Positions 40,157 through 51,706 of a stretch of 64,000 nucleotides of DNA are shown here, piece by piece. Source of the DNA: Cylindrobasidium torrendii FP15055 ss-10 (lineage: Eukaryota; Basidiomycota; Agaricomycetes; Agaricales; Physalacriaceae). The notes below the pieces were generated by a model. It worked only from the letters and a program-made list of their open reading frames with translations. It was not told the DNA's origin and searched no databases. Position 1 is the first letter of the stretch. Every line of letters begins with the position of its first letter. Where the stretch lies: the NCBI GenBank assembly GCA_000934385.1, contig KN880440.1, positions 186,001 through 250,000 of the forward strand, written 5' to 3'. Made by a program: the position numbers and the translations under genes.

Positions 40157-41613
40157 ATGTCACTTGCCATGCTCTCACGAACCTCTCGTCTGCGGCTGTT
40201 GAGCCATGTCCGTTGTCTGGCAACTCCATCCAGTACAACACCACAGCCTCGGTTCGCAGAGAAATTGGACGCAGGGCCTTCATTCGACGATTTTGTTTCT
40301 GGAGAGCAACCAGATCGCGTTGTTCTAGGAAATACCAAAGCGTGCGTTAAATCACCTACTCTGATATGTCTTTCTGACCATTTGCAGTGAACGCCTGCCA
40401 TCGTTCCTCAAGACAACTATTCCCACCAGCGAGTCATACAAGAAGATAAAGCGTGACTTGCGTGGGCTCGGTCTACACACTGTCTGTGAGGAGGCTAGAT
40501 GTCCGAATATCGGTGACTGCTGGGGTGGAAAGGAGGGCATGACGGACGCCGAGGGGCGCAGTGCAGCGACTGCAACCATTATGGTGCGTCTCGGTGCTTA
40601 TAAATTTATTCGGTCACTGGTCTAACACTACCCGAGCTTATGGGCGATACCTGCACGCGTGGATGCCGCTTTTGCTCTGTGAAAACATCGCGGACGCCTC
40701 CTCCACTAGATCCACACGAACCAGAGAACACCGCCGAAGCCATTAGCCGCTGGGGTTTGGGGTACATTGTGCTGACAACAGTCGATCGAGACGGTACGTG
40801 TGGATCCCCAGTCCCCGTCTCACATTCTCATCGAGCGCGTCAGACCTCGTCGATGGTGGTGCGCACCACTTTGCCGAGACTATCATGAAGATAAAGTCAA
40901 AGTGCGTGTCATCTCGCCCCCGATTGCACACAGTCTTACCTCTCTTAGAGCGCCTCAAATTCTCGTCGAGGCGTTGACTGGCGATTTCCAAGGTGATCTG
41001 CAGCACGTTTCGTTGTTGGCAAAGTCAGGCTTGGACGTGTATGCCCACAATGTGGAGACCGTCGAAGAGTTGACACCGTTCGTGCGCGACCGTCGAGCCA
41101 CTTTCCGCCAGAGCTTAAAAGTCCTGGAGCATGCAAAGAAGGAGGGTGCCCGTGTGACAAAGACAAGTATTATGCTGGGCGTCGGGGAGACGAAGGAACA
41201 GTTGATGAACACTTTGCGAGGTATGGCGGCTCGTCCTCCTTATACTGTCTTGTTCTGACACAGTATCCAGAGCTGCGCAAAGTGAATGTTGATGTCGTTA
41301 CGTTTGGGCAATACATGCGCCCTACGAAGCGACACATGAAAGTCGACCGTTATGTTGAGCCCGCTGAATTCGACGAATGGAAGCGAGTTGCTGAGGATAT
41401 GGGATTCCTATATGTGGCGAGTGGGCCTCTGGTACGCAGCAGCTACAAGGTGATTCCTATTTCTGTATGGATTGGTGTGTCAAAATTAACGTTGTCGACC
41501 AGGCCGGTGAATATTTCATCGAGAACGTGTTGCGAGGAAAGAGCGGCGAGAACAAAGCCAAGCGCCTTGTGAGCTCTGGCGCAACCTCCAGCGACCTCGA
41601 GTCTACTATTTAG
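40157..41613 (+). CDS. LIP5: Lipoyl synthase, mitochondrial (radical SAM)
   Basis: Inserts two sulfur atoms into protein-bound octanoate to make lipoate on PDH E2 and related proteins. The start at 40157 gives a presequence ([20 protein letters not shown]). The joined protein has both Fe-S motifs: auxiliary cluster [12 protein letters not shown] and radical-SAM cluster CTRGCRFC. It also has the GLHTVCEEA region, [82 protein letters not shown] and the usual C-terminal Ser residues. Introns keep phase and three begin GTGCGT. About 390 residues. Its substrate protein LAT1 is encoded about 6 kb downstream. Confidence 0.97.
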
Positions 41614-41822
41614 ATTTTTGGCCTTGCTGTTTTCTACTTTCATTGCTGTCTACTTATAACTCTGCAATGCTGCCACCATAATTGACCAAACTAATAGAGC
41701 ATCACTTGAGCATCGCCGGACGATTTGGCATATCGGTGTTCGCCGTGGCCGCTATCTCGATCTCGATCTCAATCACCACTTCATCATGCTCATCACGATA
41801 TGCCATGGCGCTGTTGAGCTTG

Positions 41823-41830
41823 TATAAAAG
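41823..41830 (+). promoter_or_regulatory. TATA box of the GT8 gene
   Basis: TATAAAAG lies 55 bp upstream of the ATG at 41885. It is one of few clear TATA boxes in the window. Confidence 0.55.
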
Positions 41831-41884
41831 GCGTTACAAAACACCCACGCTTGCCTTGCTTCCGCTCTTCCCTTGACAGCCATA

Positions 41885-42961
41885 ATGGTAAAAGCGGCCT
41901 GGGTTTCTCTGCTCTCAAAGGACGAATATCTCGCCGGCCTCCTCGTCGTTGAATATGGCCTCCGCTCCGTCAAATCGCAGTATCCGCTCATCGTGATGGT
42001 GACCGAGAGTGTGCCCGAGTTGACTCGCGATATCCTGCGCAAACGTGGTCTCAAGCTCGTCGAAGTGTCCCGTCTCGCACCCACTGCAGGAAGGGAGAAA
42101 TTCGGAGAGTTTGACGCGCGCTTCGGGGAGACTTGGTCGAAAGTCAGGTGCGCACCTGGCAATGCTCATTTCCCACCGAATGTTGAATCCATGTTATCCG
42201 CAGGACGTGGGAGATGACAGACTACGACGTGAGTGTGCTGGCTAGTGATCTACTCAATATTCAAATTCTGTAGCGCGTTGTCTTGCTCGACGCCGACATG
42301 GTTGTCAAGAGGAACATGGATGAGCTCATGGATATCGAACTTCAGGAAGGTCACATTGCTGCTGCCCACGTCTGCGCATGTAATCCCAGGAAGCTCGCGC
42401 ATTACCCCGCAGACTGGTGCACACCTACCCTCCCCTCCAATCACCGAGATATGCTTACACCCAATTAGGATTCCAGAGAACTGTGGTCACACTGCGGTCA
42501 AGACGCCGACGTCTCCACCCCCGTCATGGACCGAAGGCGCACCGCGGCCATACGGCCAGTTCAACTCTGGCCTCGTCGTGTTGAACCCATCCGACGACAC
42601 TGCGCGCGCCATCGTCGAGCGCCTTGCCACGTCTGATCAAGTGGAGAACTTTACATTCGGAGATCAGGACCTGCTCATCGAGCACTTTTTCGGGAAATGG
42701 AAGGCGCTCCCGTGGTACTACAACGCTCTGCGGACACTCAAAGTCGTGCATGAACCGCTGTGGTCCAACGATGAAGTCCGTTGCATTCACTATATCCTCG
42801 GCGACAAGCCATGGATGTCCCGTGTGCCACCCGAGGGAACCGGTAGCCCGTACGACGACGTAAACAGGTGGTGGTGGGAGCACTACCACGCTGTGGAACA
42901 AGAGTTGCTCAAGTCCGACCCTGTTGGACGGGACTTCGTAGATTCGACAGTGGCCCACTAG
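41885..42961 (+). CDS. GT8-family glycosyltransferase (glycogenin / galactinol synthase-like)
   Basis: Transfers sugar from a UDP-sugar donor to an unknown acceptor. The protein starts MVKAAWVSLLSKDEYLAGLL. After joining exons it shows RTWEMTDYDRVVLLDADMVV, with the DxD metal site (DAD) of GT8 enzymes. It continues AHVCACNPRKLAHYPADWIP, YGQFNSGLVVLNPSDDTARA, FTFGDQDLLIEHFFGKWKAL, PWYYNALRTLKVVHEPLW and VRCIHYILGDKPW, all standard GT8 elements including the second His of HYILGDKPW. About 305 residues with three introns. No signal peptide or glycogenin C-terminal domain, so a small cytosolic galactinol synthase-like enzyme is most likely; the acceptor is unknown. Stops 49 bp from KAE1. Confidence 0.9.
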
Positions 42962-43010
42962 ATACGTTTTTTGTGACCGAGATAGAACAATGTGATATAT
43001 GTACTTCCTC

Positions 43011-44409
43011 TTAAGCACGCCAGCTGACGAGCACTTGGTCTGTACGGAATCTGTAAGGCGGCTTAGCCTGGTCACTTGTTTGGATAACAAGAAAATTATA
43101 CCGCTGCGTGCATGTGCTCTGCTCAAGGGGCGTTACTTGTCCCATACGATGAGCAAGAAGACCTGCTTGCGCGATCATTATTCCATTGTCGATGCAGAAT
43201 CTACAAACATATTGAGAGGCACAATCACGCGAAAGTAAGGATGACAAACCTTTCGTCTGTCGCGAATATGCGTCCTCCCCGTTCCTCAGCCATTATGCCC
43301 ATCATCTCCTGCAATCTCTCGTTACACCCCACGCCGCCGACGATGAGAATTTCCTTGCTGCCTATATGCGCCATCGCGCGCTCGGTGATTTCGACAAGCA
43401 TTGCGTACACGGTTTCTTGCAGTGAGAAGCATAGGTCCGCCGGTGTAATGGCCTCTGGGTCTCCAGTGTTTTCGTCCGTCGTGAAGTGCTTGTCCGTGGT
43501 GTATTGCTCTATCGAAGTCAATATTCCGGAAAGGCTGACATCCATGCCCTTTGTGGCATATGGCAGAGGCATCAAGCGTTTCCCACTTGATTTGGAATGA
43601 GGTGTGTGAAGTGGAAGTGGATGTTTTGAGGCGCACCGTTTTGCGAACTGTTCAATATTGTACCCCGGTGCGGGGTCGTTGGGGAGGTTGATTATGCGCG
43701 CGAACCTATCTAAGCAGTTTCCTACCGCAATGTCGAGCGTCTCGCCGAATATGCGGTAGCATTGTCGCGAGTATGCGATCACCTGGGTGTTCCCTCCAGA
43801 AACATACAGCACCACGGGATTCTGTGCACCGGTAATTTCACGGCCCATTTCAATATCTGAGGCCGAAATGTGGATGAGATAGCTCGAAGTGAGCAATGGA
43901 GGAGCAACGTACGGCCTACACAATGGTTCACACCAACCAGCGGCTTGTTGTACAATTGGGCGAGGGTTCGAGCAACCAGTGCTACAGATTGCAGTGGTGC
44001 GCCCATCCCCGGTCCTCGAGGTGTCCATATGAGCATGCGACGGTATAGGCGACGGCATACACACCTTTCGTATAGCAGATGCAATCAATATCACGCATTG
44101 CGATTTTAGCAGTCTTCATACAGTCTTCTATGACCTGGTGGATCCAATGCCGATGGTGCAACGCTGTATCCCGAGGTTGAAATCCCTCTCCTGGCGGTGT
44201 GACATAGGTGTGCCGTATGTTGGACAGAACAGTAGCTGTGCCGTCGACAGCATGCTTAATCACCCCAGCGCCTAGCTTGTTGGCAGAGCCCTCAAGCCCA
44301 AGGGCAAGATATGGTCGGTCTTGAGCACATATAAGCACCAGTACAAGGTATTCAAACTTCCATTATTACCTGGAGGTGGTAAAGGTGACTTGAGCGGTTT
44401 GTGGATCAT
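43011..44409 (-). CDS. KAE1: tRNA N6-threonylcarbamoyladenosine transferase KAE1 (KEOPS)
   Basis: Catalytic subunit of KEOPS, making t6A37 in ANN-decoding tRNAs. The start at 44409 gives [13 protein letters not shown], unusual but in phase with the next exon ([18 protein letters not shown]). Diagnostic segments: [33 protein letters not shown], the metal-binding NHCVGHIEMGRE formed by an intron join, [72 protein letters not shown], and C-terminal [11 protein letters not shown]. The two 3' introns begin GTTTGT and GTATAA. About 375 residues. It is the cytosolic/nuclear Kae1 rather than the mitochondrial Qri7 type, judged from the motifs and lack of presequence. Confidence 0.96.
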
Positions 44410-44655
44410 TGTGATAGTTCGGATGAAGTGCCAATTGATGGGATCGAGTTAGAAGATAACGCGATCGACACGACGCGTCGCGTCGGGCGTCGTACTGTAT
44501 GTAGTTCGTAAGACGTGTATTACGTTACGCAACGTGGGGACAAGTAAATGAGAAAGCATCAGGAGAATGAAAAACAGTAGCAACGAATATACAAGCAAAG
44601 GTCAACAAGGATGTACAATACTAGAAGGTTGAGGATCGTAACGAAAGCGTGCGGA
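44410..44655. promoter_or_regulatory. KAE1 promoter region
   Basis: 246 bp between the KAE1 start and the stop of the next minus-strand gene. Contains a run of CG-rich direct half-repeats near 44465-44495 (gacgcgtcgcgtcgggcgtcg). No TATA box seen. Confidence 0.35.
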
Positions 44656-46541
44656 TTACTGCGGCATTGTGAGCGTTCTCCTGCGGCGAGCTTGTCCTTC
44701 CTCTTCATTAGGCATTGAGCGACGGCGTTTATGGGAGGAAGAACCTGGAGCACTGATGCTTTGATCAGTGTTGGCGCTATGGAGTTCACGTTCAGCCTTC
44801 CAAGTTGTAACCAGCAACTTATGGAAGACTTCGTCAAATCCAACACACTGCAAGCGTATACAAGGCACGAAGAGTTCGCCAGAGTCGTACATGGCCTCGA
44901 CAGTCTCTTTCTTTTTGCTGAGACTGTGCGTGTTATCTCGTTCGATGGTCGTTTGTACATAACGGCGTTTGAACTGCAGTAGGGTGAGTAGCCCGTCTAT
45001 GGGAATAGAACAAGGACATCACCGTAGATGGCATGTCTTTCCACTCTTCAACAGACAAGCCAGGAACGCGGACAACTTTGTAGCGTCCCATGTACATGAC
45101 TTTGAGGCGTCCTGACCCTTCTTTGGGAAGGCCAATGAACAGTGGCCACTCCTCCTCCTGGAGGAAAGTATGTCTCTCAGTGCCCAGCCCTACAAAGGCG
45201 TAGCCATGTTGCCCCGGTTCAGAGGGACACCAGGCATTCTGATCCCGGTTGACGCAGAGAAATCGTCCGATGTTGCACCTGAGGCCAATATCCTTTCTGT
45301 GCTGGATGCTGGACCAATTGCGTGAGGATTCGTTGAGTATGAAGCAGAACATACGCACTTGACAACGAGGGGCTGTATGCTTCCTCCAACATGTATTCTG
45401 AGGAAATCACGGTCCAACGTAACCTTGAGATCACTTTCGAGGGCATCAGGAACGACGGGCGGTAGAGCCTTGAAGTCAGCAAGCCTGTGCTCAGGAATTA
45501 TGACTTTGACATCAGGAACAGGCGGTGGCGGCATTCCAAGCTTGTCTTGCAGCAGAGTGAGTGAGCGTCTTGCGCCGAGAGTCGACTGGCTACTCGTACG
45601 CTTATGCAACGTAGTCTGCGCAAACGTGAGTGCGTGGTCCATGACAACGGTTGGGACCAAATACCTTGACCGCATTGAGACTGTTCTTTGCATTTGTCTG
45701 GAAGACTTCCAGTTCGCGTCGAAGTTCAGCTTGAATCCGGCGCTCCTCGTCCAACTGCACCTGTAATTTGGCGGCCTGTTGGTCCTACTCAGTATTCCGC
45801 GTCGCAAGCAACAAGGAGGCGGTGGCATACCTCCAGGTTTTCCTCTGCATGGACATTGACATTGCGCAGAAACTCGTTCTGAAGGAGTTGAGTACATGCC
45901 AAATATCCTCCAGTGCATCACACACCTCCTTCTCCAAATGATTTCGACGCTCTCTCTCGTGGCTAAGGGCATTGCGCGCCGCGTCAAGTTCTTGGGCGAG
46001 CGCTGTGATCTGGTGTTCCCAGTGCATTTAGTCACAGTCGCGTCGATGAACGCGTGACATACGCGTATTTCAGCATCCTGGCGCAAACGGTGATGTTCGC
46101 GCGCGGCCTGTTCGTAAGCAGAGAGGCGTGTACTCTCGCGTTGCAGCTCGGCGATCGTGGATTCCATGGTCGCTATGCGGGCCCTAGCAGCTTGTAGCTG
46201 CTCAACGGCAACTTAGTACAAAATGGTGGGAGAGGCACGCTACGCACCTCCGTCTCCTGTTTATGGTACTCTTCTCGCGCCTTCACGAATGCCGACTCCA
46301 TCTCCGTAGGAGAGAGCTGCTGGCTCGATGTTTCCCCTTGGCTTCCAGACTGTACTGCTGGGCCGTGCAACACATATTTGGCGGCGGCTATTGCGCGTGC
46401 TTGGTTATGCCTCTCGGTTTGAGCAGCTTCAAGGAATTCAATCTTCTCGTATGCGTCCGCGAGGTGGCGTAACAAAGTAGGAATTTGGAGACGGTCGTGG
46501 CCCGCATCCTGGAGTACAACGCTTGACGGGGCGGAGGCCAT
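44656..46541 (-). CDS. Coiled-coil protein with C-terminal DUF6697-like domain
   Basis: Function unknown. The start is the ATG at 46541 (MASAPSSVVLQDAGHDR). The N-terminal 300 residues are heptad-rich coiled coil (LRHLADAYEKIEFLEAAQTE, IAELQRESTRLSAYEQAARE, LAQELDAARNALSHERERRN, LQVQLDEERRIQAELRREL). A Ser-rich hinge follows. The C-terminal globular domain has FLCVNRDQNAWCPSEPGQHG, YAFVGLGTERHTFLQEEE, WPLFIGLPKEGSGRLKVMY, MGRYKVVRVPGLSVEEWKD, MYDSGELFVPCIRLQCVGFD and a Leu-rich end. From memory this matches the fungal domain DUF6697. The C-terminus is basic (SSHKRRRSM, QARRRRTL), suggesting a nuclear protein. Introns phase well. I cannot assign a biochemical role. Confidence 0.75.
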
Positions 46542-47298
46542 GTTGGGCGCTATAGACACCGCGATACTGAGCCGTCAGAAAAGAAGCACTTGTGAGCCAG
46601 CAGGAAGTTCTAATCCACGGTAATTAACAAGCTTGATACACGTTCGATCGTCTCCAGGTCGGCTAACGGCACGATGTGCCGAGCAATCAAGTTGCACAGA
46701 ACCTAGAGGTTTGCACAAACAACGCGCTCAGAGCACATGTAAACGAAGATTCTTGCTGAAAGCTGAAGGTACTGAAGTATTGAAGCGTGAAGATTTGTGG
46801 CTCCAGAAGTTTATTGCTGAGGCTAATTTTTCGAATCTGTGTTACGGCTGACCCAATCGCTGTGCGCTCATACTTTTTTACTTGCTGCATACACGTACCT
46901 ATACACACTCTCTTGCAGCCAAAGGCCATATGTCAGAGTGGCAGGATACCACGACTTGTAGGTAGTATATACAGACTTCGACTTCAACATATACGTGATC
47001 GAGAGCATTGTGATGACGTAAGTCGAGCGACTACAACGACGGTGGATGTACAACACTACAAAGCTGATAGTTGTGTTATCACCTCCAACAGGGAGCACTT
47101 CAAACTCTTTCAGGGTAGAACTCGGCACTTCTTCGCTGATGTGCTCCGTTGTGGACGTTCACGGGAGGCCACAGCGAGGAGAGCACCGCCAAAGTCATCG
47201 CAAAAAAATTGACAGACGGCAAGAAAACATCACTGCGTTTTGAAAGGGAATCAAAAGAAAAAGTCTAGTTATACGCCCATGGATCCACTATCTACACT
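46542..47298. other. Intergenic region between the DUF6697-like gene and LAT1
   Basis: About 760 bp, AT-richer than the genes. It should hold the promoter of the DUF6697-like gene and the 3' UTR of LAT1. Open frames here have no support. Nothing else recognised. Confidence 0.4.
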
Positions 47299-48902
47299 TT
47301 ACAGCATAAACGTGAGAGGGTTCTCGAGGTAACCCTTGAATGCAGACAACCATCTCGCGGCAACCGCACCATCGACGGTGCGGTGGTCAGAGCTCAAAGT
47401 GACCTTCATGACCTGCACAGTCTTGAAGCCCTTCTCCTCCTCTGGTGCAGGGACGAGAGTTGCGTTGGTCGAACCAATAGCGAGAATACATGACTGAGGT
47501 GGGTTGATGATGGCGGTGAAGTGCGACACATCGTACATGCCGAGGTTGGAGATGGTAAAGGAGCCGCCCTGACGGAGAGTTAGCGAGACTGAGAAAGAGT
47601 GGTCACACAACGTACCTGATATTCATGGGGAGCGAGTTTGCCATCACGAGCCTTCTTCGCCAGCGCTTTCGTCTCCGAAGAAATGGTTGCAAGGCCCTTA
47701 CCACCAACATCCTTCACGATGGGTGTTATTAAGCCAGTGGGTGTGGCAACAGCAACAGAGATGTCAGCCTTCTTGTATCTGCAACGCGATTAGACCACAA
47801 GCGAAATGGTGCCACTACAGCGACGTACGTGCGAATGTAGTCACCCATCCATGCAGAGTTGGCCTCCGGTACATCAGCAAGCGCGCAAGAGGTAGCCTTG
47901 ACAATGAAGTCATTGACGGAGAGCTTGAGGCCCTTGTCCTTGTCGGCGAGGGTCTTGTTGAACACTTCGCGAAGCTTGAGAACCTTGTCCATGTTGATGT
48001 CGACCGTCACGTAGTAGTGAGGCAGCTCGGACTTTGCCTGACTGAGGCGTTGACCGATGACACGGCGCATGTTGGACACCGGTGCATCCACATAGTCGGC
48101 AGTCTCGCCAGTGGAGGCAGGCGCGCTGGGAGCAGACGAGGACGCGGTCGCCGCGGCGGGAGCCACGTACTTCTCGACATCTTCCCGAATGATACGACCA
48201 GAAGGACCAGACCCCTTCAGCTTTCCGAGGGGAATGCCACGCTCGAGCGCAATTTTCTTTGCAATGGGGGAGGCGAAGATTCGGTCACCCTGCGCAAGCT
48301 CGGACTTGCTCTCGCTCTTCGGTGCACTGCTGGGAGGGGGTGTGGATGCCTCGGGCTTGGGAGCCTCAGCAGGCTTGTCCTCCTTCGGTGCCTCGGCGGG
48401 GGCAGCAGCAGCCTTCGAGGCTACCGCATCCGCACCGGAAAGGTCGTCGCCCTCCTCCCCAAGAACAGCGATCGCTGTCCCCACTTTTATGCCCTTCTCA
48501 CCGTCCGACGACTAGAAGTGTATGAGAACAATGTGAGTAGGCGGCATGTCAACCACGCACGATGATTTTAGCCAGAATACCATCATCCTGAGCCTCAACG
48601 TCAATTGTAGCCTTGTCGGTTTCCTGAACGCGTATTCAGTCTCAGGCGACGCGTAAAAGGTTATACACGCACGACTTCGAGAAGGACGTCTCCAGCAGAA
48701 AATGAGTCGCCCTCCTTGAACTTCCAGTTGGCAATACCGCCCTCAGTCATGGTCGGACTCATTGCCGGCATGTTGAAGGGCGTCAACGCGCCCCGTTGAG
48801 AGGAAGCATGGAAGCCTGGTGAGATGCACTGTCAGAAGCTTGTCGTTATTATCCACAGCGACGACACGTACGGCGGGCGAAGAGGCGGACAGCAGAGGCC
48901 AT
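47299..48902 (-). CDS. LAT1: Dihydrolipoyl transacetylase, E2 of pyruvate dehydrogenase
   Basis: Core of the mitochondrial PDH complex, transferring acetyl groups from lipoate to CoA. The start at 48902 gives [11 protein letters not shown], joined by an intron to [20 protein letters not shown], a presequence running into a single lipoyl domain ([50 protein letters not shown], lipoyl-Lys in TDKAT). A long Ala/Pro/Lys linker follows. The subunit-binding domain is [17 protein letters not shown] then [20 protein letters not shown]. The catalytic domain starts [19 protein letters not shown] and ends [20 protein letters not shown], with the active site [16 protein letters not shown]. Stop at 47299. 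About 450 residues. One lipoyl domain, as in fungi. Divergent from CSL4 across 162 bp. Confidence 0.97.
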
Positions 48903-49064
48903 GGGTGTACGGAGGAGATCGGCTCAGCCGCGCCGGCGGATTTTCCAATGTAGGTCGGCAAATGTCACGTGGTTTCCTCTACCCCAACCAAAAAGTCAAA
49001 GTACGCGACTTCGTGTGTTTGCGACACGCGCTGGGTGGACCGGCGTTCTAATAATTTCTTTAGA
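48903..49064. promoter_or_regulatory. Bidirectional promoter, LAT1 / CSL4
   Basis: 162 bp between the start codons of PDH E2 (minus) and the exosome subunit (plus). No clear TATA box. Shared regulatory sequence is likely by position. Confidence 0.5.
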
Positions 49065-49783
49065 ATGTCTGACGCTGACTGCCTGCTCCCCGGTCAACCT
49101 ATCGTGCTGCCAACGGGCCCTGCGCCACGTCTCGGCCGCGGTGTGTACGAGAAAAATGGACAAGTACGCGCCTCGCTCGTCGGGCGCCCACATCACGATG
49201 GATCTGTCTGTTCATTTCTTCTTTCATTTCTTTTTCTCCTTTCTCTGAGCCTCTTCTACTTAGACGCTCGCTATCTCTCGGACGCGTCCTCATCCTCCAG
49301 CTCCGAATTCGATAGTTCTTGGCTCGGTAACACGCCTATCCCCAGTGCAAGCCTTGCTATCGATCTCAGTCGTCGATGGCGTTCCAACGCCCCCAGGTGA
49401 AGAATTCACTGGGGTTATCCGCGTTCAGGACGTCCGCGCAACAGAAAAAGACAAAATCAAGATCGCAGACTGCTTTCGCGGCGGCGACGTGGTAAGAGGC
49501 CAAGTTGTAAGTTGAGAAATCCTTTTCCCTAGACCTTCTTCTCACTCGAATCCAGATCTCTTTGGGCGATGCCCGAAGCTATTTTATCACCACGGCACGG
49601 AACGACCTGGGCGTCATCTTTGCAACCAGCGAAGCAGGTTTGTCTGTCTTCTTTTGGTCCAGCTCATCCCTCTGAAGGTATACCACAGGTGCAACGCTTG
49701 AGCCTGTCTCATGGGAACGTATGCGATGCAGCAAGACTGGTAGTATCGAGAAAAGGAAATGTGCGAAACCCGAAGGTTTATGA
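49065..49783 (+). CDS. CSL4: Exosome cap subunit CSL4
   Basis: S1-domain cap protein of the RNA exosome (3'-5' RNA decay and processing). Exon 1 starts MSDADCLLPGQPIVLPTGPA and reads GRGVYEKNGQVRASLVGRP, the typical N-terminal domain. Joined exons give PNSIVLGSVTRLSPVQALLS, ISVVDGVPTPPGEEFTGVIR, VQDVRATEKDKIKIADCFRG, GDVVRGQVISLGDARSYFIT, which is the S1 fold, then TARNDLGVIFATSEAGATLE and PVSWERMRCSKTGSIEKRKC at the C-terminus. The last Cys residues are the remains of the zinc-ribbon-like region. About 190 residues. Four introns including one starting GTCTGT. Converges with ESS2 with stops 64 bp apart. Confidence 0.93.
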
Positions 49784-49847
49784 GTAATTGTGCTATGTAT
49801 CCCCCATGTATCTTAGTCCGTATGACTGTATGCCTCTCCTTCCGAGT

Positions 49848-51452
49848 TTACCGCATCCCGCTCATCCCAGGCGTTGGCGTCCATCGCACTTGCTTCAAGT
49901 CTGTTTCCCTGGTTTGGGACGAAGCCCATCCTGACGATTTTTCCATCGCATCTGCCCTGCGAGATGCAAGCGTTCCCATCGTCGTACGATCTAGCAGCCT
50001 CTTTGCTGCAGGTGTGAGATTACCAGCCGCTTGTCTCTTGCGTGGTGTCATTGATGGTGGTGGCATGCTTCCTCTCCTTGGTGTCGTTCCAGGTGTTCGA
50101 TTGAGCCCTAGCAAGTCCGCGCGCGCCTTCAAGCTCTTCGAGGCTTTGTTGGAAAGATTGTGCGAAATTTGCTCGCGTCGCGACATGCCAGCAATGCGGA
50201 AGGGTGTATTGGGCTCCCCGGCAACATCAGTCTGAGAGATGATTCTCGGAGTGGCGTTCAACTGTCCCCATGTTGAAAGTAGCTTGATAGCTTTGGGAGG
50301 CAAATCGGCAGCCGACGGTGATGGGAGGTCAGGGACAAGCTTGAATCCCTGCGGTGAATGTGGACGGTCTGAAGTCGCGTGAGTGGGCAACAAATGCAGG
50401 CAGACGAATGTGCGCACACGGTGTGCCTTGTATGGCTGCATTAATTCTGCTTCTAGTGGGGCTCGGCGGCTCAGAGAGGCTATGAGAGCCTGATGCATCA
50501 TCATCTTGTTCGGGTAGGCGAGTGTTTACATGGTTCATATGCTTTAGGTCTTCTGGACGGCCTTCTGACGGCCTGTGTTTGTAGTACGGCGATTCATCAG
50601 CGGAAGGGGAGAAATAGAGAGAATTGCGAGTCTGAGAAAACCCCAATGAGCACACACATATGTATGATACGATGATTGACGCACTTTGAAATTCCAGTTA
50701 TCCATACCATTGTGCCGAGGTGGCGGCGGGGGTGCCATCACATCCTGCTCCTGCTGCACAACAAGGGCAACTGCCTTTTCCTTCTCACTGACCTCCTCCG
50801 CCTGCCCTACTTCATTTTGGCGTTCTCCTCTATCCTCTATCAAACCCGCAATAGTGGGTTTTTCAGGGGGTTCAAGAAGGAACTTCTCCTTCACGCCAGG
50901 TCTTGTCGTGCTCCCCGAAGGTCCCTCTAGAAGCAGCCGCTCCCTCGCCTCTCCAATCAGTTTCTGCTTTTCCGCTGCTTTTCTCTGCGCTTCCCAGGCC
51001 CAACCCCACGTTTCCTTTCGCGCCTGATTCTCGCTCTCCAAGATGTCCGTGAAGCTTGAGTTGTCCTCGGAGGTGTATCGTGCCTGAAATGTGTCCAGCC
51101 TAAGCGAGTCGTCGAATTTCGCCTTTTTCCGCGGTGGCTCCCCGTGTAAAGGCGTGGCAGTGGGAGTATCATAGGGTGTGCGACCGAAACCAAAGGGTGT
51201 AGCGTCTGTGTCGCCGAGCTGCTCCATACGCCTGACAGAGGCACCTATAAGAGCAGGATCTGCCGTCTTGAGGGCGTCGAGATAGTCGTTTGTGGCATCC
51301 AGATGAACCAGGGATGGGAAGAAGTCTCGTGCGATGATATGGGACAGCGCGGCAGTATATTCATCTTCTTCCAACACAATCTGGCTGTTGAGCGAACGCG
51401 CCGGCGCCGGTGTATCTGAAGATGCAATCAAAGAGGACTTGTTTGTGGCCAT
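49848..51452 (-). CDS. Splicing-associated protein ESS2 (DGCR14 / Bis1 family)
   Basis: Nuclear protein associated with the spliceosomal C complex in animals. The start at 51452 gives MATNKSSLIASSDTPAPARS, then the family hallmark IVLEEDEYTAALSHIIARDFF and PSLVHLDATNDYLDALKTAD. Next come TPFGFGRTPYDTPTATPLHG, FTDILESENQARKETWGWAW and the region TWGQLNATPRIISQ. The C-terminal part has IAGMSRREQISHNLSNKAS, LTPAAKRLLDRTTMGTLASRR and RWTPTPGMSGMR. Three exons; the first intron begins GTGCGT. About 490 residues. Recognised confidently from both halves. Confidence 0.92.
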
Positions 51453-51706
51453 GGTTGTTGGGTTCGGCCAGTGATGTTGGTGGTAACAGTTTGAGTTTTG
51501 AGATGACCACACAGAGTCAATAGTTCACGATCAACGTCATGCCTGATACTTATTTACACTTCCAACTTGCCTGGGCTCCTTCGACGAACCCTGGTTCGTA
51601 GATTGCTCATGATATACACGTTATAGAGATTACAGGTAAAGACTACAGAGTGAAAAACAATTAAATAAATCTCGAAAAGCAGGTAATGATATGCAGTATC
51701 AAGTAG

